This document shows positions 1-15,600 of a DNA stretch of 64,000 nt, piece by piece. Below the pieces are notes generated by a model. That model was not told where the DNA came from, did not search any database, and saw only the letters and a list, made by a program, of their open reading frames with translations. The position numbers and the translations under genes were made by a program. The stretch is from Colias croceus (lineage: Eukaryota; Arthropoda; Insecta; Lepidoptera; Pieridae). Positions within the stretch are counted from its first letter, which is position 1. Every line of letters starts with the position of its first letter. The DNA lies in the NCBI RefSeq assembly GCF_905220415.1, contig NC_059545.1, positions 4,102,001 through 4,166,000 on the forward strand. The letters run 5' to 3'.

Positions 1-603
1 ATAATGATTTACAAGCAAGATATTATAAGTTTTTATACAAATTTCAGTACGAATAAAATTTAATGATTCATGAAAACTTTGTCTTCAGTAAACAAAACAG
101 GCGAGACAAACTTTACAGCGACTTCCTCTTGATAGATATGAGAATATACGAGACTATAAAGATAAGGAAATTGATTCTCCCTGTTTGTGGTCAAACTTCT
201 GCTTATCCAACAATAATATGCGTTAAAAGTTGTATGATATAGAAGTTATTGCGGGTTAAAGAAGTGTACTTGTTTGGAAGTTTGAGTTATACAATAGGTA
301 CTCATGCAATATGCATATTGACTTATTTTTACTAGAAACTGACAGGCTTATTAAACTTAATTTAAACCCTTATTCAACTAACTCTTTAACGAATTGAATT
401 TTAATGTTTTTAACGTATAAATACTCAAAAAAGTTTATAAAGTTGACGTAGACTTAAAAGGCATGAGGTCTACATAGTGTATGTTTTTGTAGTTAGACCA
501 TTACGATTTAAATTATAGTATTCGTAACATTATCCAATAATGTAACTTATCATTATCAGATCTCTTAAATAAATATCACATTATTTATGTCTTTTTTATA
601 TAG
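1..603. other. Intron or upstream sequence of the collagen gene
   Basis: AT-rich sequence before the first visible collagen exon. No Gly-X-Y coding, RNA gene or repeat is recognised. It ends in a splice acceptor (tttttatatag) at 603, so it is the tail of an intron and the gene's 5' part lies outside the window. Confidence 0.7.
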
Positions 604-3600
604 GAATCATTATTGGGTTCCTACGGAGGGGCTATAGGCAGGCCGGGAGCGCCAGGGCCAAAAGGAGATGCGGGACAACCTGGCCCTATAGGACTTCAGG
701 GTGAACGAGGATTTCCAGGCCCTAAAGGGGAAAGAGGACTTGTGGGACAGACTGGACCGAAAGGTGACCGTGTAAGTTATTTTGGCGATCATTATTATAT
801 TAATTTAATTAAAAATATTTATAATTGACCAATTAAAATACACAGAATTAAGACTCGAGTTTAATAACGAGTATTTGGTATGTATGTTTGCTAAGATTTT
901 CAACAAAAAATAGCAATATATAATAAGAATAGAACATCGAATACCTACCTACATAGTTGAATACTCTGATTGTAATTATAATATAATAGGAAATATAATA
1001 GGCCCCTTCAAACAAATAAAACAAAATATTCTGTAAAATACATTAATTGTTTCTACTATAGGGCTATTCTGGTCCAAAAGGAGATAGAGGAGTTAAAGGT
1101 GATCGTGGTGACCCTGGACATGACGGACGTCCCGGTCTACCTGGTGCTAATGGTCGACTTGGTGATAAGGGTGAAAAAGGTTAGTAACTAAATAAATAAT
1201 GTAAGTTAATACAATGTAATGCAGTGTCAAATTAAATTCAATTTTGAAATATCTTACAATAGTTTTAAAACTGCTGTTAAGAAAACATAGTTTCTTTATA
1301 ATAATATATGTAAAAGTAATAATATAAATTAATTAGCCACTTCATTAGCGGCGAGTCCTATTAATATAATATAATAAATACACTTTTTCTTCTAACTCCA
1401 ACATGTTGTCATACTTTATAGTAACTCAAATTTCATAATGCATATATAGTACACTTTTATTATAGGAGAACGAGGTACTCCCGGCCCGCCAGGACCACCA
1501 GCTTTGCCGTTGGGTTTCACAACAGAAGATTCAGAATTCTTAACAGCTGCAGCGGGTAAAGTATAATCTAACTATAGTATAATAATTATAATAATTGTAA
1601 ATAGTGCCCAATTTCAGACGCTCAGAGAAAATTTTTGACATTATAATGTTTTTCATGTACATATAGATATTATTGCTTACGCTAGATTTATTTCAATGTT
1701 TAGCCAGCCGATCAAAATAACTGCATATAAAATTGATGTTTTAAAGTTCGTGTCTTATACTAACACATCCTATTATTTTATTAAATAGTAATAGAATAAA
1801 ATTAAAGATGTTCCTATTATAATTATTTTAATTATTTTTAGGACGACTGTCATCTGCATCCAAAGGCGAAAAGGGAGAAAAGGTAATTAATTCTTCATTA
1901 AAAATAAAATAAAATTTTAAGTCAAATTTATTTGGGCATTATGTGCAACGAACTATCTCTTCAACACAATGTTAATAGTCGAATCCTTGTAGACCTTGGA
2001 AGGTATTAGACAACTAAGAAGAGTATTGAGTGACATACCTACTTAGAAATGTATTGTACGATGATAGAGATAGTGATTTTATAGAATTTACTATATTATT
2101 TGCTCAACTTTGGTTAATGCCAACTAAATGGATAAAATGACGATAAATTTTTATTCTATAACCCAAAGTTTTCATTCTAGCATCCGTAATAAAATATTTG
2201 ATAGATATTTTCGCCAAAAGTCAAAACAAGAAAAACGATCAAAACAATCATCCACGTGATGGAAATGAACGCACATGTAATACTCATTTGTGTTGTTTTG
2301 ATCGTATTAAATAATTATTTATTAAATATGACATAAATCATAATAATTATTAGACAATAACGCAACTAATAATATATCTACGCAATTAATAACTATTAAG
2401 ATAAATCATTATTTTCATCGATTGACTTACTTGTATATTGTTGAACGCTATCATAATTTATCATTTAACCTAACGAAAACTGAGAAATAATTCAATTATA
2501 TAAAACAAAATTGGTTCTTGTTTGCAGCCGGTCATATTCGTCTTGTTTATTGTAAAATTTTAAACAGGGTGAAAAAGGAAGCGGTGGTGATGATGGAATA
2601 CCAGGCATGCCTGGTAAAGATGGAACCCCTGGAGAGCGCGGTGACATTGGACCTTCTGGAATGCCGGGCCAATCGGGCCCCGCAGGGCCTCCTGGCTTGA
2701 AGGGCGAGAGAGGAGAACGGGGACCTCCTGGCCCTGTGACTATCGCTTCAGCTGGTTCTGATATCATTACTGTTAAGGTAAATCTTAAAATAATTTGACT
2801 AATGTTTCCACCAAATAAAATAAGAATCAACAAAGATGAAAATAGCACATATTTACAAAATGCGGTCTTATCACTAACAAGTAATACTGAAAATATATTA
2901 CTATTAAATATCCATTTTTTAATATTATAAGGAGTCGAAAATGTTAACCACCTTGAAATAAATGCTTATGCTTAGTTTTTCTTTGTGTTCGTTATATGCT
3001 TTGTTATTCATGTATGTCGTCATAAGAACGTTGTGTTTTTTCTAGAGAATCAATCATTTGATACAAGCGTTGCCCCTTGCCTTTGCTATTTTTTCAACTG
3101 TTTTTTCATATTTTTAACGCTAATACAACAAACCGAAAATTGTTAAACTAATCACACCTTTCTTGAGTTTCTTGCATCGATTTGAACCATTAAAATGTAT
3201 TCTATAAATTATAAGATTCTTACGTTATGTTTTTTGTAACAGGGTGACAAAGGCGATTTAGGACCGCGAGGCAGAAGAGGACGGCCTGGGCCCCCGGGGC
3301 CTCGCGGCCTACAAGGTCTGCAAGGTCTCCCTGGACCACCGGGAAAACCTGGTGAAAAGGGTGATATAGGCCTCCCCGGCTGGATGGTAAGTTCTTAACA
3401 CACCAAAAAATATAATTATAAAATACCGCGTTAAAGGCTCGGACTTAGAAGTTCGAAGGTATCTACATAAATGAAAATAACAACATTTTATACAATTACT
3501 AGCTTTCCGCCCGCGGCTTCGCCCGCGTTTTCAGAGAAATCCCCGCATAGTTCCCTTTCCCGTGGGATTTCCGGGATAAAACCTATCCTATCTCTCAAGT

Positions 3601-6600
3601 TGGATCGAACTGCACATGGTGTGCGAATTTTATTATAATCGGTTATGTGGTTTAGGAGTCCATTGAGGACAAACATTGTGACACGAGATTTATATATATT
3701 AAGATATTTCAAAACTATATTTAACGTCTTTCCAATTATTAAAACGAATAAATAAAATTATTTTAATGTTAATAATTGGCCGTAGATAAGCAAAAAGGAT
3801 CCAACCCACAACATGACCGAAAATGAGTTAAATATACCAAACTGCTCGTCTAGGTCTATATTTTCGATTAGCAAAAACAATCCAAGTAAAATATGAATAT
3901 TTTGACGTTAAATTGACACTGGGTACCAACCCACATGTATGGAGAAGCCATATTTTAGTTTCGTAAAAACGATCCATTCTTCTTGGATCATATTGTAAAA
4001 CGCTCAGTCTAAGAAACTAACACAAAACTAAAATGTTTAAAAAAATCCAAAGCATGTGGATCCTTTTAGATATTTAATTTTTATGATATTATGATGCAAT
4101 CGATAAATCACTAAAAAGATTCAGAAAGCATGGATCTCTTTTGTTAAACTGAATTTTGTAGAAATGTATACTGGTTTAATAACAAAAACGATTCAGAACA
4201 TTTGGATAGACTGAATATTATGTATTTAAAGCTTGAGGCGTTAGGCATGCATTAAGTTCACACTCCAAGTATCTTGATCGGGTCACACATCTTTGCCTTT
4301 TTTATACCGATTTTTCGAAAATAGAAGCACTTTGAAAATACCTGAAAAAATTTACGAAGCTGACGAATATGTCGAAGTAACAAAAAAAAATTACTCGCAC
4401 AACTATCGATCACCCGCTCATGTGATCTTTATTACCTTCATTCAAGAATTGCCTATAGAAGACTGTAAGGTTTGTTGGGGATATAAATTATTAAGACTGA
4501 AATCGATTGTATGCGCACCTCCATCGACTAAACAGTTTAGTCATGTTGAATTCAAGAGGAGAATACAGCTCGACAGATCAGTTTAGTCGATGCAAAAGTT
4601 GTATGTATGGGCGGGCTCGAAAGGTAAATCTTCGGAGGTATCTGATAATGATTTTCAATGACTATGGCCAAATGTTAAAGAAAAGCCCAATTAGACGATT
4701 TGGAGTCAATCTTTGACTATTTATCTAAATACTGCCTGGATTTCTATAAATCAATCCAAGGGGGCAATCCAAGACTTCATGTCGATGTAGATATGGCGAT
4801 GAACCGGACTTCGCACACGAAGAAGAATAGTAAATCGGATAGAATTAATATGTTTTATATAAATAATGAAAAAAAAATTGAAAGTTAGTTGTTTTATTTA
4901 TGAAATTAAAAAAAAATAAGGATCTTAGTAGCAATTAGCTACTTTGAATCGTTTTTGCGAAATGAAAATTCACTTATCATAATTGAAAATAGGTTTTATC
5001 AAAAAGGATCCTAACACACATTTAGCTGTATATTTCAAGAAATAAAACTAAATTCAATAAAATTTGTTTGTAAGAATAAAATATACATTGACACACACAC
5101 TTTTCCTTAAGAAGCAATTAACACAAGCAAGTCTTTATATGAACAAACACAGGTTAAACTTCAAACTTCAATAACTCAAAAGTAACATTTTGTGGGTTGG
5201 ATCCTTTTTGGTTATCTACGGCCAATTGTGTGTATGTGTGTTGTAATTTTATTCTTTCTTCATCATTCCTAATTATAATACAAAAACAATATGAAACTTG
5301 TTATAAAGTTATATTTATTATTATACTGTATTGCTAAGCAAATAAAGTAAATCAAAACTTATTATTTTCTATCACGCTGCACAGAACAATAAGGTTGGTA
5401 CAAATTGGATAAGCAAAAGTTTTTAGCAATAACAAGTAATAACTGCGTTAAAAACAACCGACTTCAAACTTGCACTTGCAAAATTCACAAATACCTACAG
5501 GCAAAAATGCTCATAAAATAAAAACTACTGGGCATATCCGAATAAAATTTTTATGGGACCAATTCGACACCATCCCGCATCGAACAAAAAAAAACATACC
5601 GGCCGAATTGATAACCTCCTCCTTTTTTTTGAAGTCGGTTAAAAAATGCAAACATTTCGTTGATGTTGTCGTTTTACATTACATAGTGTTTTTTATATAT
5701 TTAGGGTCGGCCAGGTACTCTAGGGCCTCCAGGCAACCCGGGCCCCATAGGTCCTAAAGGCGAAAAGGGTGACCCTGGTGTCAGTCTTTCAGATATTTCC
5801 ATGGTAAGTACATTTATTAAAATAGATTAAAATTAAAATATATTAGCAATACTAGCTTTCCGCCTGCGGCTTCGCCAGCGTTTTCAAAGAAAAACCCGAA
5901 TAGTTCCCGTTCTCGTGGGATTTTCTGCATAAAACCTAGCCTATATTACTCGTGGATAATGTAGCTTACGAATGGTGAAAGAATTTTTTAAATCGGTCCA
6001 GTAGTTTATGAGCCTATTCATTACAATCAAACAAAGAAACAAACAAAGTTTTCCTCTTAATAATATTAGTGTAGATTACATTTTTTACAACATTAGACAA
6101 AATAACGGTATATTTTTAAATAGATTTTAGAACAATACCGCGGTATTGATATCGATTGTGATATAATATTGAATTGATTTCATAGTATATTTTGTACTGG
6201 GAATGAAACCACAAAATATGATATGCCACATATAGAATTTACATTTAAATAGTATTAATAAGGTACAGCTAACAATAACTTATCCATCTATTTATTTACT
6301 CAAATATTGTTATTTGTTTTGTTAATATTATAAATGCGAAAGTAACTCTGTCTGTCTGTCTGTTACTCAATCACGCCTAAACTACTGAACCAATTTTCAT
6401 GAAATTTGGTATGGAGATATTTTGATACCCAAGAAAGGACATAGGCTACTTTTTATCCCGGGAAAATGACGCCATCCCGGAAATCCCGCGGGAACGGGAA
6501 CTATGTGGGTTTTTCTTTTACTGCGCGAGCGAAGCCGCGGCGGAAATCTAGTATAATATAAATAAAAACAAACGTCATTTTAAACGCACAGAGACTTTAC

Positions 6601-9600
6601 AAACTCGTGTAAATATATAATTACTTATTTAGTACCGTATAATAAAAGTAGAACGATACAACACGACACTGATAGCACGAAATTAAATGCCATGGTTATA
6701 AAAAAGTATTAATTTTTATTTGTTTTTAAACTATGTACAGTTTCGTTTTCTTAGCTTAAGAGGCAGCCCTCCGATGAAATTTTCTGAGACGATTCCCGTT
6801 GGATCCGACTTTGGTTTTAGAATGGTTTCTGGTGTAGTTTCAACGTCAAACTTTTGTAGTATCGCTGCAAGACCGGCCATTGATTGCATGTACCCCAACC
6901 TCGCAGCTGTAACAAAGAATTGAAATCTCATCACACTTACTTCTTATAAGAACTTGTAGATTGCGAAGTATTTCCATTTACTGATATTAATTTACCTCGT
7001 TTATGTGATTTATGTCGTATGTCGTCGTATTTGGTCAAAAGTAATTTTTAATTTTTTACTCATCCCTATATGGTATCCCTATGGTACTAAATATAGCGAG
7101 AAGTAGAAAACAATAGTAAAACAATACATTTTTTTGTTTTTGTTTTTACTGTATAGTTCAAATTGTATTATAGTTGAGGGTGAAATCAATTTTGGCATTA
7201 TATTAATTAATAAAACCATTGTAATAGGACAAAATAACTTCTGTTATTACAGGGTTTTAAATAATTTTATATGATGTAACATCCGCCCGCGGCTACAGGG
7301 AAAACAGTGGTTTTTGAGTTTAATGCGAACGAATAGACAGACAAATACGGTTTTTATCGCATCGTATCATTTGCGTGATCTTCGTGTTTTGCTCTGATTA
7401 TAGAGTATAGGTATACTACGCATGGGTGAAATATATACTTCGCTTCATCTGATGATGAATCATTTTATAAAATTGTTCTTATTTGCTATTTTTGCTTATT
7501 CTAGTAAGTAAAGAAAAGTATTAATAAACTCACCAACGCATGCTCGTGGTCCATCACCAAAAGGTATAAATATACTATTTTTCATGTCCTTACTCGAAGT
7601 AAATCTATCTGGATTAAACGTATTAGGCTCTTTGAAGTATTTTGCATCATTAAATATCGCTCTTAATGGAATAACTACTGTAACGTTTTTATCGATGGTC
7701 AAATCGATCTCGGGTATAGTATATTGTGCAGCACTCTTTCTCATTAAAAAAGCTACAGGTGGATACATCCTTAAGGATTCATAAAACGCTTTTTCCAAAT
7801 ACTTCATTTCATTTATTGCATCATAAGTAATTTTATTGTTATGTTTCTTTAAGACTTCATCGATTTCTGCTTGCACTTTTCGCTGATAGTCCAGGTTGAA
7901 AGCTAACTGATGCAATGTATGACTGGAAGCCGTCGACGACGTTTCGAAACCGGCAGCAAAAAATACAAAGACTTGCGCTATCAATAAACTATCACTTAAA
8001 TCCAATTCTACCATTTTAGGTGTCCCATCTGGATTTTTTTCTTCCAAAGATTCACCGACGATCTTTCCTTTCTTTCTCAATTCAAGCATCAAGTCAATAA
8101 AATCGTTCTGCCCCGATGGCTCGTAATTTCTTTTCTGCAACACTGATTTCACTAAATAGTTCATTGAATCTTCCAATTCAGAAGCTAAAAAATGCAAATG
8201 TTTACACATATTTGGAAATATGAATTTTAATGCCCCACGCGTAGCATCGCGCGGTGTGCGTATAAAAATCCTCCTCCCCAACTTCCTGAATTCAGAATTG
8301 TTGTCGTTCAATGTGTCCATGTTAATACCGAAACCACAGGCGCCAATAAAATCCGTGGTATATCTCGCCATTAATTCGCGAACATCATATGAATCTAATT
8401 TGGCTACTTCGTCAGCAAGCAATTGTAATTTTTCTGCTCTCTCCGTAATAAATGAAAACATAGCCCTAATCTTTGCAGTACTGAAAGCCAACGAAAATCG
8501 CTGCCTCATTAATTTCCACAAATCTCCGTCAGCAAAAAATAAATTTTGCATGAGAGGTTCTATTACTTGCGTGTTAGGCATAAGTCCTCTGTAATAAAAT
8601 TTGTTGAAATCTGTCACGAGAATACGTTTCATAATTTCTGGATCTCGTATAATCAGTTCCGGCCTCGTTCCTCTGAAAAAGCCCACAACTTTTTCTTCCG
8701 GATACTTGAGGTATGTTTCTTCAGCGATCGTGGCCATACTAGTTTTTTGTATAAATTGGTTAAGATTATTTCCAACAAAAGCTATGGGAGGATCATTTTT
8801 CACACCCCTTTTCTTCCAGTAATTAAACGTTCGTCTACCATAGAAGTACAAGGCGACCAGGGCAAATATCACAATATAGAACATCATTTATTTAATCCGT
8901 TGTAACACTATGAAAACAACACAACCGCATGTGCCCGGTACTTAACACTAAGTGCATGTTTTTGGTGAGCAATAGTACGCAAGTACACATTATTGAAAGT
9001 GACTCGTTTGTGACCGTTGCTTATCAAAAGTAGATTATTGATTACATGAGAATAAAACAAACATTAAGTTTTTTATAATTAATTTTAAATTATGTATATT
9101 ATAATTAATTTGATTAAAATAATCTACTTGGACATCTCTTATCTTAAACAATCTTTAGAGGTTGTTTTTAAAAGGACCTTTTAAAAGGTTATTCAAATCA
9201 TAAAAACATATATTTAATTTAATTAATATAAGGAGTAATTGTGATTGTTCTGGAGTAGGTAAATTTTACAATTTATTTTTGTAAATCGGCTTACGTTATA
9301 CTTAATCTTATTAGCATAGGTATTCGTTTCATTTAATATTACATTATATTTTTATATAAATGATTCTGCATTAGCGCAAATATAATAAATTAATATAGCA
9401 AATTACTTAATTCTCTACGGAATAAACAAAATATCTAATTCAATGAAAACTTAAGATTTTCTATTATATCAGTTAAAAGGTGAAAAGGGTGACCGTGGTA
9501 ATGACGGTTTACCCGGGCCGAAAGGAGCAGAGGGACCCCCGGGGCCCCCGGGCATGGCCCCCAAATCCGACGTAGTGCAGTACATCCCGGGGCCTCCCGG

Positions 9601-12600
9601 CCCTCCTGGCCAACCGGGGCTGCCAGGGCCGCCGGGTATATCTATAGTTGGACCTAAGGGTGAACCAGGGTTGAGCTACTTCGAAGAAAACCCCGTTCAC
9701 GGCAGTACGAAATACTTTGGAAGACCTGGTAATTTAATTTTTATTTAAACATCGATGAATTATGCATGAGAATGTCGTATTACAGAAATATGTTAAATTA
9801 TATTTTATGTTTTATTATCGAAATATGTTAATATTTTAAAATTACATTTATGTATTTGCTCATGATCCATTTTTTATATTTACACGCTGCTATATAACAG
9901 TACAAAAAAGTCCGTTTGACGAAATAAAAGCTCTAAGAGAATTAAAAGACCTTAAGGAAAAAGGCAGAGACAAAAACGGTAAGTAATATTTTATTAATCT
10001 TCACTGGTTACGAGTTAGTTAAAATTACTAATATTATAGAATAAGATAGAATGAATATTTTATAATAATATGCCGAAAAGAGTCTTCAGTGAAATTTTAC
10101 TATTCTTTTAAACTAAATGTTTCAAGAATTAATATAGAATTACGTGACGAGAGTAATTTTTTTAGTGCCATAATTATGTAATTACATTGTCATTATACAA
10201 ATAAAAATACTTTATACTAGAACTATTAGGAAGTAACTAGTTATCCTTCAGTCATCTGTTATTAGTTTTAAGTAATAATTACGTGGGACGAAGGTCCTTT
10301 TAAAAAATTTATACCGACTTATGCCGACTTCATTATCTCTTGTGTGACATTGCACTATTCATATAAATTGATAGGTACGTTTACTTTATTTTTTTACTAC
10401 GATTCTTTACTACGAATATTATCCTATAGGACCTCCTTTGGATACAAGGAGCCACGCTGATGAATCAAGTAAAACTGTCCCCGGAGCTGCTGTCTTCCGC
10501 ACTACTGAAGAAATGATGCGGGTAGGTAAATATAATAAGGAAAGATATAGGAAATAATTAGTTTTAAGCTATTGCATAGCTTCTATCGCGGGCCTTGAGC
10601 GCGGGGACCGAATCGAGAAATTCCGTAACGAAAAAACCTCACGCTCTACACTCCGACGGTCGGAGGTTTGGCTTGAAGCACGTCGTTTTTTCTGAACAGA
10701 TTTAACAATGTGTCGGGAACAATTATTCCCAATTCTTCCACTTATTAATTCCGATTAATTCAGTGTTGTTTTTAGTTATAACCTCAGTATAAACTATGTA
10801 TTATGATATGATATTTTTTTTCTATTTACAGCTTGCTGCATCAAGCCCTGTAGGAGCATTAGCCTATGTTATGGAAGAACAAGCTCTATTCGTCAAAGTG
10901 AACTCTGGCTGGCAATACGTTTTGGTATATGTCATTCATATACTTACCTTTTTTTTAGCCCTTAATACTATAAGAAAATGTTTGAAACAAAAATATGGAT
11001 TACTAGGTTTCTGCCCGCGCCTTCGCCCGCGCAGTCAAAGAAAAAACCCGCATAGTTCCCGTTCCCGTGGGATTTCCGGGATTGCGTCATTTTCCTGGGA
11101 TAAAAAGTAGCCTATGTAGTTTCTCGGGTATCAAAATATCTCCATACCAAATTTCCTGTTTACGTAAAAACAGCTAAATGGAATGTATGAAATTTTGTAC
11201 AGACTCGATCGAAAATTTTGTGCAGAGAGTGTCGACTTTCATGGACTCTCTTAATACCACGCGATTTACGCGGGGTTTAGTATATTACATATGCTATATA
11301 ATAATTATTTTCTACAGCTAGGATCATTAGTGACGCAAGCAGCACCTCTCACGACGACGTCAGCGCCAGTCCCGGCCCCGATGCCAGCGGCTAGCCTGGT
11401 ACATGTGCCGCAAATATCTAACTTCGTGGAGAATTCACCGCCTGTAGCTAGTGGACCAACGGTAAGTATAAATAGATGAAAGACAAATTAAGATAAACTA
11501 AAATAGTATGAAGTAAATTTTTAATTGAACAGTTTGGGCTTTTAACAGTCCTATGACACTTTTATTCTTATAGCAACAAAATGATATTATACATATCAGT
11601 ATTCGAGAATACATAAATTATTAGTAGATCTTTTAAGTCTGAGCGATAAAGCAAGCACAGCACTGTAAAGTGAAATGAAATTGTATTTCTGTCTTTTAAT
11701 TTTATTATTTCGTTTTTAATATTATCTAATATTGTACGGTGTACCTAAAAATTTACGAAATTAAGTCAGATAACTTTAAGAACCATTGCTCTAGTATTAA
11801 ATAGTTTGTACATTTCCTACAGCTCAAACTAGCAGCTCTGAACGAGCCTTTATCGGGTGACATGCACGGAGTACGACGAGCTGACTACGCATGTTATCGA
11901 CAGGCAAGACGCGCTGGCCTGAAAGGAACCTTCAGAGCTTTCCTTACTAGCAGGTGAGTGAAGTTCGCGCGATTTAAACCGCTCCGAAGTACATCACAAG
12001 TAGCGATGAATAAACAACCGATGTAGGTATAAATAAATAAAAAATAAATATAATATCTACTATCCTATGGTCACACCTGGCGTCTGGTATGACCATATAA
12101 AAAGAGCGGAAATTTTCATGTTTTTCCAAATTAAAGCTAAATATTTGCGTTGTTGTTGATTTACCTATATAATGCTCTAAAATTAATATTTTAATTCCCT
12201 ATTAATTAAAACAATTAAAACATACGAAAATAAACATAATATTCATACTTACTTATTAAACATAATTACTTTTCACAGGATACAAAATTTAGATTCCATA
12301 GTACGATATGCGGATCGTCATTTGCCCGTCGTCAACACATACGGAGAAATTTTGTTCAAGGCATTCTCTGAAATATTCGACGGGAACGGCGGCATTATAG
12401 CGGGAACGCCGAGAATCTTCAGCTTCAGCGGGAAGAACATCATGATGGACGCTAATTGGTGAGATTTGTACTTGCTTCGAGAATAAAAATAGGGTATATA
12501 TTCGTCTTATTTATATTATTGTTTTACCTTTAATATTTGCCGCTATACAATTTTTAAATAACTAACATTTATTTTTAATGATTTTATTTCTCCTTTAAAA

Positions 12601-15600
12601 TATCTACATCCATTTTGGGTCTGCTTTATCGGTATTTAAAAGTAATAATGCATACATTATACTTATACATCTACAGTATCTTATTATGTTATACTATAAC
12701 ATAAAATAGAGGAATAATACGTTAACAAAATCATGATGTCCAGGCCACACAAACTAGTCTGGCACGGTTCGCACGCGAGCGGCGAGCGGGCGCTCGACAC
12801 GTTCTGTGACGAGTGGCAAAGCGGTGAGCCAGCGACACGTGGCATGGCCGCCTCGTTGTACTCTCACAAGCTGCTATCGCAAGAGAGGTAAGGTTGAGAT
12901 GTTGATTATCATCGTCATCATTATGTTCATAATCTGCATCGTTTTCGTCGTCATAAACATCGCAATTATTAGTCTATATTATGCTTGCGTCATGTTCTGT
13001 GACGAGTGGCAGAGCGGTGAGCCGGCGACATGTAGGAATTTATTGTCATCATAATCATTATTGCCATCATCGCCATAATCTGCATAGTCTTCATCATCAT
13101 CGTCATCGCCATTATCAATAGTCTATGTATCGCTTACAATACGTTCTGGGACGAGTGGTAGAGTGGCAAGCGGCGGCGCGCGGTATGGTCGCTTTGCTGT
13201 ACTCACACAAACTGTTGTCGCAAGATAGGTATGGGATTATTATCATCATAATCATTATTGACATCATCGCCGTAATCTGCATCTTCTTCATCATCATCAA
13301 TGTCATCCACATCATTATTATTATCATCGTCAACAAATTATCATCATTATCAGCATCGGTCTTTATTAAGACCGACGCATTCTTTGACGAGTAGCAGAGC
13401 GGCGAACCGCCGATGCGTAGCTTGGCTCATCGCACAAATTTCTGTCGCAAAGGAAGTAGGAGCTTTATCATCATCATCATCCAAGAAATTTATTGATTTA
13501 CTGTGGTAATTGTCGCTAATGTCGTCGTCATCGTCATCGTCATCGTCACGGTCATGACCGTATTGCATAGTACATTAGATAGTTCCATAAAAAACGTAAA
13601 CAATTTTCGGTAATGTAGATTACATCTTATTATTATTAAGACCTGACTTTCAATAATATCTACTATCACAAAATATATCTACTACGTCTCCTTATATCTG
13701 TATTATTGCTTACAATACGATTGAAAAAGATACAACCGATAAATGTATTAGCAAGTGTCAAATATTTATTATTTAACAATTTGAGTGCACATAGAGGTGA
13801 TAATTTGACCTCGAGACGACTCTATGAATAATAACGCAAGCTGATAGTGCATAATTTAGTCTCTTGTTTATATTTATTTTTTTATCTTTGATGATAAACA
13901 AGTCAACTAATAAAAATACTAGCTTTCCGCCTGCGGCTTCTCCCGCGTAGTCAAAGATAAACGCACGCACAGTTCCCGTTCCCGTGAGATTTCCGGGATA
14001 AAACCTATTCTATGTCCAATGTACCAAATTTGAAGTAATCCATGTAGTACTTTTTGAAATTAGCCCGGACATACATACAGACAAACAGAAAAATTCTAAA
14101 AACTATATTTTTTGCTTCGGTATCTATTTAAGATCACGCCCCAAGTATTCTTTTAAAAAATATGCAATGTACAGTTTTTACTTTCCCACCATTTTATTAT
14201 ATATTATGTATAGATTATTTCTCTATCTACTTACATCTTTATTTTATTTAAATAACAATACATCTCGGAAGCAATTTATTCTATAATGAAAATTCCTATG
14301 AAGTAAATAACATCTAATTATATTACATTATTTTATTTTATTTTACAGATACGCTTGTAACAATCGCTTCGCAGTGCTATGTATACAGGCCACCGCTCAT
14401 GGTAACGACAGGCGAAAAAGAGACACCTTGAGGTAATTTAACACTCTAAAAAAAATTGTAAGTTGTTTATCTTCTAAAAATAGATTTCAGGCAAAAACAA
14501 GATCAAGAAAACTTGAAACATATCGTAGAAAAAATAATACCTAGGTATTTGCCTTGTATTAAATAGTTATGTAACATTTAGAAATAGGTTCGAAGTAAAA
14601 ACAATAACAAAAAAATTTACACGAGTTCAAGAATAGATTTGCGTGTCAAAGTCGTATTCAATTCCGTTATGTAATCTTCGTATTGTATTCTTGTTATATT
14701 ATGTTATCATATTGTACTCGTTAGCGCTTATATACCTTCATATTATTATTATCTTAATGGGATCAGTATCAATAATGTGTGTGCCCCGCAGTACCTTGCC
14801 TAATATAAACTTACATTTTCATAGAAACACCTATATAAAACGCCGCCATAATAATTGTTCATATTGTGATAATTACTATAATGTTTGTTTGTGTCTTATA
14901 TTATGTTGCGCGATTATCGAAATAATTATTATTTATTACCTACTTAATAATATTGTCAGTAACTTTTCTCTTATTTCATGTTTATTGCTTTGTTTATTTA
15001 TTACTTGTTACTACTTTTGTGCTACTCGTATTATAAGGAATTGAAACGTTTTTTGCCATTGTTATTAAACTATTATAATATGAAATAATTATCCTATCGA
15101 TCATCCTTTTTTATTTGACTCAATGTACTTTTATTGTATTGTTATGTTGAAAATAATAATGTTGTGAATAATTATGGTATTTTTCTAATAGGTATTTGAA
15201 TCGTTGTATTTTGAATTATTAGTAACAGATTGTATAAACGTTTTGAATCGCATAAGTACATTTGTATAAATTTTAAACGCTTTCCACCACAAACTGAACC
15301 TTTATTTTTTAACACCTGTTTTTATTATTATAGTGCAATTAATGCCTGGAAAATTCCCGGAAAATATCCGGAAAATGTCTGGGAAATTCCCGGAAAATAT
15401 CCTATAACTTGAACGTTTGAACCTAATTCAATTTATAGCAATAACATAAGTCAAGATTTTTACTCGTTTATATTTTCTTCTTAACAAAATATGTTGTACA
15501 AAAACGACATTGAAATACCTATACAGGGTGTAATCGTTAAGTGTGCACAGGCGATTATTCCGTAACTATTACAGGTATCAAAAAACTTTAAACTGATATC

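Noticed and set aside
2237..2305. Inverted 'cgatcaaaacaa' pair in a collagen intron
   Set aside because: Arms of only about 12 bp with a 45-bp loop; too weak to call an element or regulatory structure.
4293..4586. 97-codon open frame inside the 3778-5223 element
   Set aside because: No recognisable domain and frames break on both sides; kept only as a note under the element.
7533..7560. Loss of the conserved Gly in the P450 haem loop as a sign of a dead enzyme
   Set aside because: The residue after Cys-X becomes Ala across the splice; Ala is accepted at this position in the family signature and the rest of the protein is intact.
14643..15044. 133-codon frame in the last Multiplexin intron
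   Set aside because: Composition is that of AT-rich non-coding DNA (runs of Ile, Tyr, Leu), with no motif.
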